Source: an uncultured Candidatus Altimarinota bacterium
Lineage (GTDB): Bacteria; Patescibacteriota; Gracilibacteria; CAIRYL01
Length of the DNA: 34,256 bases
Assembly (NCBI GenBank): GCA_947311245.1
Contig: CAMZKJ010000001.1
Span: forward strand, 1-34,256
Direction: 5' to 3'
Positions 1-7,799 of this stretch are shown piece after piece. How positions within the stretch are numbered: position 1 is the stretch's first letter; every line of letters starts with the position of its first letter. A model generated the notes under the pieces. The model made no database searches. It had not been told where the DNA came from and saw only the letters and a list, made by a program, of their open reading frames with translations. A program made the position numbers and the translations under genes.

Positions 1-264
1 GATGTAAAACAAAGTTCTATAGATTATGCATTTTATTTTCAAAATGATGTGTTACAAATTATAGAAAATAATGCAGTAAAGCTATCATATGGGTCATATA
101 ATATAGATGATACATATAAAATTATAAGAATATCAAATATTATATATTATGTTATAAATAATACTATTATTTATACATCAACAATTAATTCAAACTCAAC
201 AATGCTTTTTGATTCATCTTTTGCACGATGGATTGGAGCTGAAAATATAAAATTAACATATTAA
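1..264 (+). CDS. C-terminal end of a lectin-like surface protein (partial)
   Basis: The reading frame is open from base 1 to the TAA at 262-264, so this is the 3' end of a gene that begins before the window; a GTG at 49 is probably an internal codon. The 87 visible residues show the beta-strand spacing of the last part of a jelly-roll lectin/LamG-like domain: a 'D-x-Y-K-I-I-R' strand, then 'Y-x-x-N-x-x-I-Y-T-S', then 'L-F-D-S-S-F', then a closing 'A-E-N-I-K-L' strand. Such domains usually bind glycans or act as structural modules in secreted proteins. The next gene begins 5 bases downstream and is itself secreted, so the two are probably co-transcribed surface components. The fold is read from pattern only, and the rest of the protein is unseen. 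Confidence 0.6.
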   Translation, partial: DVKQSSIDYAFYFQNDVLQIIENNAVKLSYGSYNIDDTYKIIRISNIIYYVINNTIIYTSTINSNSTMLFDSSFARWIGAENIKLTY

Positions 265-269
265 TTTAT

Positions 270-1622
270 ATGAAATATACAGTACATAAAAAACTTCAAA
301 GTACATTTCTACTTGCTATAACATTATGCTTTGCACTATTTGCAAACAATATTACAAAAGCGAACAATGGTGACATTATAATTATAGAAAATAATAATTT
401 TGGAAATATTGACGTTGTAGCCGATTCACTCGGAAATTCAAAATTATATTTTGGAGAAAATTTAAATAATTTTCTTGAATGGCAAGCTGATAAAAATGCT
501 TTTCTTTTTTCAAACAATGTTGATTTTGGTGGAAACGAAGTATTAAATTTTCGAATGGAAAATTTACCATCTGCCCCAATTTGTGATTCTAATAATTCTG
601 GAAAAATGTATCACAATACAACAGACAAATATTCATACATTTGTGATGCATCAACATGGAAGGTTCTCGATAACGATGAAAATTCAGCAGAAGCAATACT
701 TCCCTACTTATATAATGTAAGCCCAAATTTTTTACGATATAACACAACCGCTGATTTACATATTACTGGAGCTGGACTCGAAGCAATTACTACTTTTGAA
801 CTCTCAACAGGAGTCACATTAAACTCATTTCAAATTCTTAATAGCGAAGAAGCAATATTAAATGTCACAACAGGAAATGTCGATGCACTTGTAAGCATTA
901 TTGGTGTTAACAATACATCAAAATGGTCTGGAAACTCTCTAACATTAAAAGTTGCATCAAGCCTTTCACTAGACGATGTACTCAAAAATTTTGATAATAA
1001 TGCAGACGAAATGACCGATTGGATTCCCGAACTCTATCCGCTCATACTTGATATGGGATCAACTGCAAATTATATTTATGATGGTGGAGATAATACCTAT
1101 GACAAAGGAAATTATATTGGAACCGATACCAAAAATAATATTAACTATACTAATAAACAATTAATTACCGATGAAGATGCATTTGGTATAAATGGTAAAT
1201 ATTTCACAATGTTTAAAAATAATATATTTATATTAAGTGCAACCGTTGGAGATGGATTTACAAACTTTTTTATAAGTGGAAATCTTGGAGCTGATGGAAA
1301 TGGAAGTGTTGATACGTTAGATTTTACATATAATGGCTATAATATTTATGTAAAACGAGTCTACGGAGCTGGAAGTACACCATCTTTGAACCATGTTTTT
1401 ATTCTTGATAGCTCTGCTGTTACTGCAACAACAGAGCATAAATATTCAAGTAATACAAATAGTGATTATGATGAAATAACTAATCTCGCCAAACTTACAA
1501 CTATTGATAATAATAAATTTTATTATTTAGCATTCGCATTACACAATGGGAAATATATGAATAATGATGATATACGAAATGTAGTAGAATTTTTTATAGA
1601 TAAAATGCTTTCAAATTTTTAA
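270..1622 (+). CDS. Secreted surface protein with IPT/TIG-like domain
   Basis: A 450-residue protein with a clear Sec signal peptide: a Lys-containing N-terminus, a hydrophobic core at about residues 12-25, and likely cleavage near TKA-NN around residue 31. No lipobox cysteine is visible. Residues about 30-100 are Asn/Gly-rich beta structure. Around 104-134 comes a two-cysteine segment (PICDSNNSGKMYHN... then YICD...TWKVL) of a kind often found next to fibre-like domains. Residues about 148-230 read like an IPT/TIG immunoglobulin-like domain (VSPNF, ITGAGL, NNTSKWSGNSLTLKV). The rest, with a DGGDNTYDKGNYIG motif near 268, is a larger beta-rich domain I do not recognise. It starts 5 bases after the preceding surface-protein gene and converges on gdhA. 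The role is probably attachment or cell-surface structure; the ligand is unknown. Confidence 0.7.
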   Translation: MKYTVHKKLQSTFLLAITLCFALFANNITKANNGDIIIIENNNFGNIDVVADSLGNSKLYFGENLNNFLEWQADKNAFLFSNNVDFGGNEVLNFRMENLPSAPICDSNNSGKMYHNTTDKYSYICDASTWKVLDNDENSAEAILPYLYNVSPNFLRYNTTADLHITGAGLEAITTFELSTGVTLNSFQILNSEEAILNVTTGNVDALVSIIGVNNTSKWSGNSLTLKVASSLSLDDVLKNFDNNADEMTDWIPELYPLILDMGSTANYIYDGGDNTYDKGNYIGTDTKNNINYTNKQLITDEDAFGINGKYFTMFKNNIFILSATVGDGFTNFFISGNLGADGNGSVDTLDFTYNGYNIYVKRVYGAGSTPSLNHVFILDSSAVTATTEHKYSSNTNSDYDEITNLAKLTTIDNNKFYYLAFALHNGKYMNNDDIRNVVEFFIDKMLSNF

Positions 1623-1642
1623 ATTTTAAATTTTAAATTTGA
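1610..1642. terminator. A/T-rich inverted sequence between convergent genes
   Basis: Only 10 bases separate the stop of the secreted-protein gene from the stop of gdhA on the other strand. The junction is a run of alternating AAATTT blocks that starts with CAAATTT and ends with AAATTTG, so either strand can fold into an imperfect A/T hairpin with T-runs. It may terminate both genes weakly. There is no G/C-rich stem, so confidence is low. Confidence 0.3.
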
Positions 1643-2910
1643 CCACGCAATTCCATAGCTTTCACAATTCTTTGCACTGCTAACACAAAAGCCGCTCTTC
1701 GAAGGGTTACTTTCTTTTCTATAGAAAAGTCAATAATATCCGAAAAAGCAGTAAGCATTATATTTTTTAGTCGTCCTTGAACCTCTTCCTCTGTCCAGTA
1801 AAAATTTTGAATATTTTGCACCAATTCAAAATATGAAACTGTTACTCCTCCCGCATTTGCCAATACATCCGGAATTACAGTAATATTATTTTTTTCAAAA
1901 ATATTATCTGCATCTGGAGTTAATGGACCATTTGCTAATTCAAGAATAATTGATGCCTTTACTTTTTCAGCATTATCAATTGTAAGGACTCCATCAAGTG
2001 CAGCAGGAATTAAAATATCACACTCTATTTCAAGAATCTCTTCATTGCTAATAAAGTCTGGACTACAACATGTAGATTCAGCACAAATTTTCCCATCAAG
2101 CTTTGCCTGTAATGCGTCTTGAATACTTCCAAATTGTTTTTTCCCATTAAAAATATTTTCAGGATTCATTCCTTTTTTATCATATATCCCACCTTTTGAA
2201 TCTGACACAGCTATAATTTTAAATCCATGAGAATGCAAAATGCTTGCTGCGTGATACCCCGCATTTCCAAAACCTTGAACTGCAACAGTTAAATCTTCAG
2301 GTTTTTTTCCTATACGCTTAATATAATCAAGCAAAATATACACACCTCCTTGAGCGGTTGCAGCCCCTCGCCCTTGAGAACCTCCCAATTCAATTGGTTT
2401 TCCTGTAATAACTCCTGGTAAACTTTTTCCTTTAATTTTTTCATATTCATCTAACATATACCCCATAATTTGAGGATTTGTATACACATCTGGAGCAGGA
2501 ATATCTTGTCTTGGACCAATAAATGGTGCCATTTTTTGTACCCATGCACGCGAAATATCTTGCATTTCTTCAGCATTTAATTCTTTTGGACTACATTGCA
2601 CTCCTCCTTTTCCTCCTCCTAAAGGAATATTAACAACTGCACATTTAATTGCCATTAACGCAGCTAATGCTTTTACTTCTTGAATATCTGCCTCTGGATG
2701 AAATCGAATTCCCCCTTTATATGGACCTCTCGCATTATTAAATTGAACTCTATATGCATTAAACTTTTTCCCCGTTGATGTTTCAATTTCATATTGATGA
2801 ATTTTATTTGGAGTTTTTAACTTTTCAATAACTGCATCAGATAAATTAAGAATTTTAGCACTATCCGATAAAATTTCTAAATAATTTTCAAAAGGTGATT
2901 TTTTCAACAT
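1633..2910 (-). CDS. gdhA: Glutamate dehydrogenase (Glu/Leu/Phe/Val dehydrogenase family)
   Basis: A 425-residue enzyme of the hexameric GDH size class. It catalyses reversible oxidative deamination of glutamate to 2-oxoglutarate and ammonia with NAD(P)+. The N-terminal substrate domain carries GPYKGGIRFHP at about residue 60 and the glycine-rich PLGGGKGG at about 97-104, which includes the catalytic lysine region. PAPDVYTN near 139 is the conserved Asp-containing segment. The Rossmann dinucleotide domain begins at VQGFGNAGYHAA near 212. The second beta strand ends in AVSDSKGG; a Ser-Asp here does not settle NAD against NADP. The start ATG at 2910 has an A/T-rich leader with no Shine-Dalgarno. 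It is transcribed alone, divergent from hisS. With the aminopeptidase and the oxoacid oxidoreductase subunit nearby, a catabolic role in amino-acid fermentation is plausible but inferred. Confidence 0.93.
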   Translation of the reverse strand: MLKKSPFENYLEILSDSAKILNLSDAVIEKLKTPNKIHQYEIETSTGKKFNAYRVQFNNARGPYKGGIRFHPEADIQEVKALAALMAIKCAVVNIPLGGGKGGVQCSPKELNAEEMQDISRAWVQKMAPFIGPRQDIPAPDVYTNPQIMGYMLDEYEKIKGKSLPGVITGKPIELGGSQGRGAATAQGGVYILLDYIKRIGKKPEDLTVAVQGFGNAGYHAASILHSHGFKIIAVSDSKGGIYDKKGMNPENIFNGKKQFGSIQDALQAKLDGKICAESTCCSPDFISNEEILEIECDILIPAALDGVLTIDNAEKVKASIILELANGPLTPDADNIFEKNNITVIPDVLANAGGVTVSYFELVQNIQNFYWTEEEVQGRLKNIMLTAFSDIIDFSIEKKVTLRRAAFVLAVQRIVKAMELRGQI

Positions 2911-3121
2911 AAAACAATAAATAATAATATATTAAAAATATATTACTCTTTTTAGATATTCTGTAAATATAAAGTTTAAAAATAATCATATAAATATTGA
3001 ACACAGATAACTACACATTTATTATAAGAACTGTAACGGAAAACAACTTGCAAGAAATTGCTTTTTACGCGACAATACATACACTTTTTATACAAAATAT
3101 TATATAACATAAAAATTACGT

Positions 3122-4471
3122 ATGACTGATAATACTGCTGATATAACAGAAAAAAATACACTCGAAAATACAGAAGAAGAAAAGACACAAGAATCCAAAC
3201 CAAAAAAATTTCAAACACTGCGTGGATTTCAAGATTTATTACCAGAATTCCAAGATTACTATACAATGATAAAAAAATCGGTTCGACACAGAGGACGACA
3301 ATCTGGATTTAAACGAATCACTACACCTATTATGGAAGAAACTGGTGTATTTTCTCGTTCTTTAGGAGAAAGTTCAGATGTTGTAAGTAAAGAAATGTTC
3401 ACAATGGAAAGCCGATCTGGGAAATTAATGACACTAAAACCAGAAGCAACTGCAGGAATTATGCGGGCATATATTGAGCATGGAATGCATACACTTCCAC
3501 AACCTGTTCAATTATATTCTATTGAACCTCAATTTAGATATGACAGACCTCAAAAAGGACGATTTCGACAATTTCATCAAGCAAATTTTGAAGTATTAGG
3601 AATTAAAGATGCTTCTGTAGACGCACAACTTATTCACATGTCATATAAAATTTTAGAAGATTTAGGAATTGCTGATCGAGTAGATATTCAAATTAATACT
3701 CTTGGTTCGGCTGGAAATAGAGAAGAATATATGGAAGCATTACGAGATTTCTTTTTTGATAAATCTCAACATTTATCAGAAGAATCACAAGCACGCCTTA
3801 AAACAAACCCTCTTCGGATTTTAGACTCAAAAGATGAAGATGACCAAATCCTTGTTTCTATGGCTCCAAAATTAAAAGATTTTCTTTCTGAAGAAAGTAA
3901 AAACTACTACGAAACAGTAAAAGACTATTTACACGCATTAAACATTCCATTTTATGAAAATGAAGGTCTCGTTCGAGGATTAGATTATTATTGTGATACA
4001 GTATTTGAAATTTGGGATAAGTCACAAGGAGCACAAAATGCTATTGGTGGTGGTGGTCGATACGATGGACTAGCAGAACTACTGGGAGGACAACCAACTC
4101 CAGGATTTGGATTTGCAATGGGAGTTGAACGAATTATTGGACATATGAAAGATGCAGGAATTAAGCCTGAATCAAAAGACAAAGTTCACTTTTTTGTTGC
4201 CCAACTTGGAGAAGAAGGAAAGAAAAAAGCATTAAAAATCACTACAAATATTAGAGATTTAGGCTACAACGCTATTGGAGGAATGGGGAAAAGCTCGATG
4301 AAAGCACAATTAAAAATGGCAGATAGGTCTGGAGCACGATGGGCTATTATATTAGGAGAAATTGAGGTAAGAGAAAATAAAGCAATTCTTCGAGATATGC
4401 ACCTTGGAAAACAAGAAATTATTTCACTCGATAATATTGAGCAAACAGTAATTGAACGACTAAATAACTAG
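3122..4471 (+). CDS. hisS: Histidyl-tRNA synthetase
   Basis: A class II aminoacyl-tRNA synthetase of 449 residues that charges tRNA-His. The core begins at LRGFQDLLP near residue 33. Motif 2 reads EPQFRYDRPQKGRFRQFHQ near 138-156. The histidine-specific motifs LVRGLDYYCDTVFEIW and GGGGRYDGLAELLGG follow, then motif 3 (GFGFAMGVERI). The last ~95 residues form the anticodon-binding domain. Before the core lies an unusual acidic, Thr/Glu-rich tail of about 28 residues. I kept the ATG at 3122 because the tail is in frame and no internal ATG lies close to the core, but the tail could be shorter in vivo. prs follows after 54 bases. The 211-base gap upstream, shared with divergent gdhA, is very A/T-rich and shows no T-box-like structure. 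Confidence 0.96.
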   Translation: MTDNTADITEKNTLENTEEEKTQESKPKKFQTLRGFQDLLPEFQDYYTMIKKSVRHRGRQSGFKRITTPIMEETGVFSRSLGESSDVVSKEMFTMESRSGKLMTLKPEATAGIMRAYIEHGMHTLPQPVQLYSIEPQFRYDRPQKGRFRQFHQANFEVLGIKDASVDAQLIHMSYKILEDLGIADRVDIQINTLGSAGNREEYMEALRDFFFDKSQHLSEESQARLKTNPLRILDSKDEDDQILVSMAPKLKDFLSEESKNYYETVKDYLHALNIPFYENEGLVRGLDYYCDTVFEIWDKSQGAQNAIGGGGRYDGLAELLGGQPTPGFGFAMGVERIIGHMKDAGIKPESKDKVHFFVAQLGEEGKKKALKITTNIRDLGYNAIGGMGKSSMKAQLKMADRSGARWAIILGEIEVRENKAILRDMHLGKQEIISLDNIEQTVIERLNN

Positions 4472-4494
4472 GAGAATAATCTAAACTTATATTG

Positions 4495-4500
4495 TATAAT
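4495..4500 (+). promoter_or_regulatory. Possible -10 element in front of prs
   Basis: A perfect TATAAT lies 25 bases before the prs ATG in the 54-base hisS-prs gap. No good -35 hexamer is seen at the right distance, so it may be a weak secondary promoter inside a hisS-prs operon. Confidence 0.35.
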
Positions 4501-4525
4501 ACTTAATAACCATTACAAAAAACAC

Positions 4526-5479
4526 ATGACAAATGTTATAAATTCACGATTTTTTAGCTCAGACGCAGGACTACATTTTGCAGAAAAAACAGTACAAAAA
4601 TTAGGAGTAAAACTTTCGGAACTCACTATTAAAAAATTTTCATGTGGAGAATTTTATGTAAAATATAATGAATCTCTTAGAGGAAGAGATATTTTCTTAT
4701 TCCATACCATTCGACCAGGAAGTATAAATGAAGATTTTATGCAACTCTTTTTACTATGCGATGCAGCGAAACAAAGCTTTGCAAGAACCATTCATGTAAT
4801 TCTTCCACATTTTGGATATTCACGACAAGATAAAATTCATGATGCAAGAGAAGGTATTTCAGCGAAATTAATGGCAAATCTATTGGTAAAATCAGGAATG
4901 GATCATATGGTTACCCTTCATTTTCACTCTGACCAAACTCAAGGATTTTTTGATGTTCCTGTTGATAATGTAAATACACAGAATATGTTTGTGAAACATT
5001 TCAAAAATATTCAAAAAGAGAAAAAAATTTCTGACTTCATTGTTGTATCGCCTGATGCAGGAGGTGCAAAATATGCAAAAACTTTTGCCGATAAACTCGG
5101 AGTAGATTTAGCTATAATGCATAAATCACGCCCAAAACATAATCATGCAGAAATAAATGAAATAGTTGGAAATATATCTGGTAAAACCTGTATTCTTGTT
5201 GATGACATGATTGATACAGCTGGAACAATTTGTGCTGCAAAAGAAGCATTGCTTTCAAACGGAGCAAATACAGATATTTATTTATGTGCAACGCATCCCA
5301 TTTTTTCAGGATCTGCAATCGAACGACTAAACAATGCTAATTTTAAAGAAATTGTAATTTCTGACTCTATTCCATTACAAGATAAAGTTAAAAATAGTAT
5401 AATCTTATCTTCAAGTGAATTACTTGCAAATATTATTAAAAATACTCTTGATCAGAAATCTGTTTCAGAATTATTTTAG
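4526..5479 (+). CDS. prs: Ribose-phosphate pyrophosphokinase (PRPP synthetase)
   Basis: A 317-residue class I PRPP synthase length protein that makes phosphoribosyl pyrophosphate from ribose 5-phosphate and ATP for nucleotide, histidine and NAD synthesis. Recognisable stretches are LRGRDIFLFHTIRPGS, a FGYSRQD-x-R motif in the ATP-binding region, REGISAKLMANLL, LHFHSDQTQGFFDVPVDNV near residue 130 (cation/ATP contacts) and the PRPP loop ILVDDMIDTAGT near 223. Several positions differ from the commonest sequence: FSCGE where most enzymes have F-[SP]-D-G-E, and HFHSDQTQGFF where DLHAxQIQGFF is usual. These look like lineage drift rather than decay. The gene follows hisS and ends at a strong terminator. 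Confidence 0.95.
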   Translation: MTNVINSRFFSSDAGLHFAEKTVQKLGVKLSELTIKKFSCGEFYVKYNESLRGRDIFLFHTIRPGSINEDFMQLFLLCDAAKQSFARTIHVILPHFGYSRQDKIHDAREGISAKLMANLLVKSGMDHMVTLHFHSDQTQGFFDVPVDNVNTQNMFVKHFKNIQKEKKISDFIVVSPDAGGAKYAKTFADKLGVDLAIMHKSRPKHNHAEINEIVGNISGKTCILVDDMIDTAGTICAAKEALLSNGANTDIYLCATHPIFSGSAIERLNNANFKEIVISDSIPLQDKVKNSIILSSSELLANIIKNTLDQKSVSELF

Positions 5480-5518
5480 AGAGTAATAGTAGGAGAAAAC
5501 TATTACAACTATTACAAT

Positions 5519-5554
5519 AAAAAATGACCTCATACAATTATGAGGTCATTTTTT
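5519..5554. terminator. Bidirectional intrinsic terminator, prs / conserved CPR-type gene
   Basis: Perfect 16-bp inverted repeat: left arm 5519-5534, 4-base CAAT loop, right arm 5539-5554. The central TGACCTCATA stem is flanked by A-runs on the left and T-runs on the right, so it can stop prs transcription and also the minus-strand operon arriving from 5593. Confidence 0.9.
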
Positions 5555-5592
5555 ATATAAATCTACAATTTTCCAGATAATATTCTAGCTTC

Positions 5593-6171
5593 TTAAAACT
5601 CATACATATCTCCATCTCCGTCTCCTATTTTTGGAACAACAGCATCCAATGCACCCCATTTTGCATCTACTCCTTCTGGTAATAAAATACTAATTTCATC
5701 TCCAATCATAGCCTTATGAAATGTTATTGACGCAGTAAGAATAAAATATTCTTTTCCTCCCGATAACACTTTATATTGACCATCTTCACATGTCAAAGGA
5801 CCCAAAACATTCACCCTATTTACTGGTCCAATTTGTTTATATATAAATTTCCCAGATGGTGTAATTGTTAATTTCATTTTATCTCCAACTACAATTTTTG
5901 ACTTTGAAGCATAATTTACAGGAACTGGATATTGTTCTCCATTTTCATCAGACATTCCTTGACCATCAAATGCTCCAATAATTACTTTCCCTTCTTCGTC
6001 TCCACGAATTGCAGAAGGCATTGCCGATGCCTGACTTTTCATAAAACTTCGAGAAGAGATAGCTGGTTCTTCACCAGAAATTTCTGCAACGAGTGAACGA
6101 ACAGCAAATAGAGTTCTTTCCATAGAAGAAATCATTTCTTTTAAATCTGATAATTTTTGTTCTTGTGACAT
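5593..6171 (-). CDS. Conserved CPR-type protein with N-terminal coiled coil
   Basis: 192 residues. Residues 5-33 form an amphipathic heptad-like helix (SDLKEMISSMERTLFAVRS), probably a coiled coil. After a Ser/Met/Ala-rich linker comes a beta-rich domain (about 60-180) with GAFDGQGM, PVPVNYASKSK, GDKMKLTITPSGKFIYKQIGP, a GKEYFILTASITFHKAMIGDEISIL segment and a W near residue 171. I recognise this ordering as a conserved hypothetical family common in CPR genomes; its function is unknown to me. The C-terminus is acidic and glycine-rich (GDGDGDMYEF). It is the last gene of the minus-strand operon, 18 bases after pfkB-family kinase, and ends near the 5519-5554 terminator. Confidence 0.75.
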   Translation of the reverse strand: MSQEQKLSDLKEMISSMERTLFAVRSLVAEISGEEPAISSRSFMKSQASAMPSAIRGDEEGKVIIGAFDGQGMSDENGEQYPVPVNYASKSKIVVGDKMKLTITPSGKFIYKQIGPVNRVNVLGPLTCEDGQYKVLSGGKEYFILTASITFHKAMIGDEISILLPEGVDAKWGALDAVVPKIGDGDGDMYEF

Positions 6172-6189
6172 ATATATGTATGTTAGATA

Positions 6190-7281
6190 TTATTTATTTT
6201 TATATAATTGGCTTTCAGTAAGCAAACCAGGCTGAGCTCCTCTATGCGAAACTACAGATTGTGCATTTATTCTAGCATAATTTGCTGCATCTTCCAAACT
6301 ATTTCCACGCAAAATACTTGCAGTAAACCCTGACGAAAAACTATCTCCTGCACCGAGTGTATCAACTCTTTCTCCATCTAAACTTGCAGCAAAGAATGAT
6401 TCATTTTCCGTAAAAACCTGAACCCCTTTTCTTCCATCTGTAATCACAACGGTTTTCACTCCAGTTTGTAACAATTTTTTTGCTAAACCAGAAACATCAG
6501 AAGCATAATTAGGAAGATTTGCTATCGTTGATTTATGATCAGATTTTAGGCTATTTTCATAATGTTTATTACGAATTTTTTTCCCATTACTACATTCTAC
6601 ATTACAAGCATTCATACTTGTGAATAATTCAGCCTCTTCTTTATTTAAAAATAATAAATTACAATGTGCCAATAATCGTTTATTTTCCTCTGACTCTAAC
6701 CCTAACTCTAAACGCTCTCGACCAGGATTCCACGATAAAATTGTTTCCGTATTTTTTTCTAAATAATCTAATAATTCAGATGTTATATTATTATCTAATC
6801 CAGAAGAAATATGGCATAAATAAATTGCTACTGGATCAATTTTTTCAATATCATGAGCATTTATTTTTTTAAATTTTTTATTTGCCTGAGACGTAAAAAT
6901 AACAGTTCGTTCTCCCTGATATGAATTTAAAATAACAGAGAATCCACTTTCTGTATTTTGCAACACTTGAATATTTTCTGTTTTTACCTTTTCTTTCTGT
7001 AACACATTCTCTATCCACGTCCCCACTTCATCATCCCCTCTTGCTCCGAAAACATGAGACTCAAATCCAAGTCGCTGAAGAGATACTCCAACATTTGCAC
7101 CTCCACCACCAGCATGTCTTTCTAAGTATTTTGCTGTTAATTTCCCTCCGTGTGGAATAGCATAAAATTCCTGTTCTCCATTTTCATCAGATTGACTCAT
7201 TACAGAATTTCCATTTGCGTATACAAATAAATCTTGTGTCAAACTTCCCAAAATTACTATTTTTTTATTATTACTTATCAT
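6190..7281 (-). CDS. PfkB-family carbohydrate/nucleoside kinase
   Basis: A 363-residue ribokinase-fold enzyme that transfers the ATP gamma-phosphate to a sugar or nucleoside. PfkB signature 1 is visible as AGGGGANVGVSLQRLG (about 57-72) and signature 2 as VDTLGAGDSFSSGF (306-319), with D313 the predicted catalytic base and the preceding glycines the anion hole. The ATP-side segment VVITDGRKGVQVF lies near 278-290. About 24 residues around 228-252 (Cys/Lys/His-rich) look like a loop insertion. The substrate cannot be read from sequence; ribose, adenosine, fructose or a related sugar are all possible. The start ATG at 7281 lies 1 base beyond the stop of the EVE gene (7283-7285), so the genes are translationally tight. 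Confidence 0.88.
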   Translation of the reverse strand: MISNNKKIVILGSLTQDLFVYANGNSVMSQSDENGEQEFYAIPHGGKLTAKYLERHAGGGGANVGVSLQRLGFESHVFGARGDDEVGTWIENVLQKEKVKTENIQVLQNTESGFSVILNSYQGERTVIFTSQANKKFKKINAHDIEKIDPVAIYLCHISSGLDNNITSELLDYLEKNTETILSWNPGRERLELGLESEENKRLLAHCNLLFLNKEEAELFTSMNACNVECSNGKKIRNKHYENSLKSDHKSTIANLPNYASDVSGLAKKLLQTGVKTVVITDGRKGVQVFTENESFFAASLDGERVDTLGAGDSFSSGFTASILRGNSLEDAANYARINAQSVVSHRGAQPGLLTESQLYKNK

Positions 7282-7282
7282 A

Positions 7283-7798
7283 TTATTTGTGTTGTAATAT
7301 ATTTAGTTTATTTTTGATTTTAATACTATCTACTGTTTCTGTTTCACTCATTTTGCAAATTTCATCAAACTCACGAGATGAAAGCGGTGTAATCGATAAT
7401 CTATTTCCTTTTCGTAAAATCATCATATTTTCCAATTTTTTATTTGCTTTTATATCTCCCAACGAAACACTATTTGCAAATTCTTGCTTAAATTTTACAT
7501 CGACCATAAACCACAACGGTTTTTCTGGTGTCGAACGAGAATCAAAATGACATTCATTATCGATATCCCATGCTGTAAAATCTGGATAAGATTCTTTACA
7601 AACCATCATAATACCTGCGACATGAGGAGGATTGATATTTGAATGATAAAATAAACATAAATCTCCAATTTTCATATCATCACGCATAAAATTTCGAGCT
7701 TGGTAATTCCGCACTCCATCCCAATGCTCAATTTTATCACGTTTTAAATCTTGTAAAGAATAAGCATTTGGTTCCGATTTCATCAACCAATAATTCAT
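7283..7798 (-). CDS. EVE-domain protein
   Basis: 171 residues, the usual length for a stand-alone EVE domain (YTH/PUA-like fold; thymocyte nuclear protein 1 relatives). The family hallmark opens the protein: NYWLMKSEPNAYSLQDL, followed by WDGVRNYQARNFMRDDMKIGDLCLFYHSN, a tryptophan- and aromatic-rich pocket, then GIMMVCKES and PLWFMVDVKF. EVE domains are known or proposed to bind modified bases in DNA or RNA and often occur near defence genes; here the neighbours are housekeeping (permease upstream, sugar kinase downstream), so a role in RNA or tRNA modification recognition is equally plausible. The ATG at 7798 overlaps no neighbour but sits 1 base from the permease stop codon. Confidence 0.9.
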   Translation of the reverse strand: MNYWLMKSEPNAYSLQDLKRDKIEHWDGVRNYQARNFMRDDMKIGDLCLFYHSNINPPHVAGIMMVCKESYPDFTAWDIDNECHFDSRSTPEKPLWFMVDVKFKQEFANSVSLGDIKANKKLENMMILRKGNRLSITPLSSREFDEICKMSETETVDSIKIKNKLNILQHK

Positions 7799-7799
7799 G

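Noticed and set aside
2925-2945. Inverted repeat TAATATAT...ATATATTA upstream of gdhA, considered as an operator.
   Set aside because: Pure A/T repeats of this length are expected by chance in gaps this A/T-rich.
2976-3266. Minus-strand ORF of 96 residues facing hisS.
   Set aside because: It overlaps the conserved hisS start on the opposite strand and has a low-complexity Tyr/Leu/Phe composition typical of antisense A/T-rich frames.
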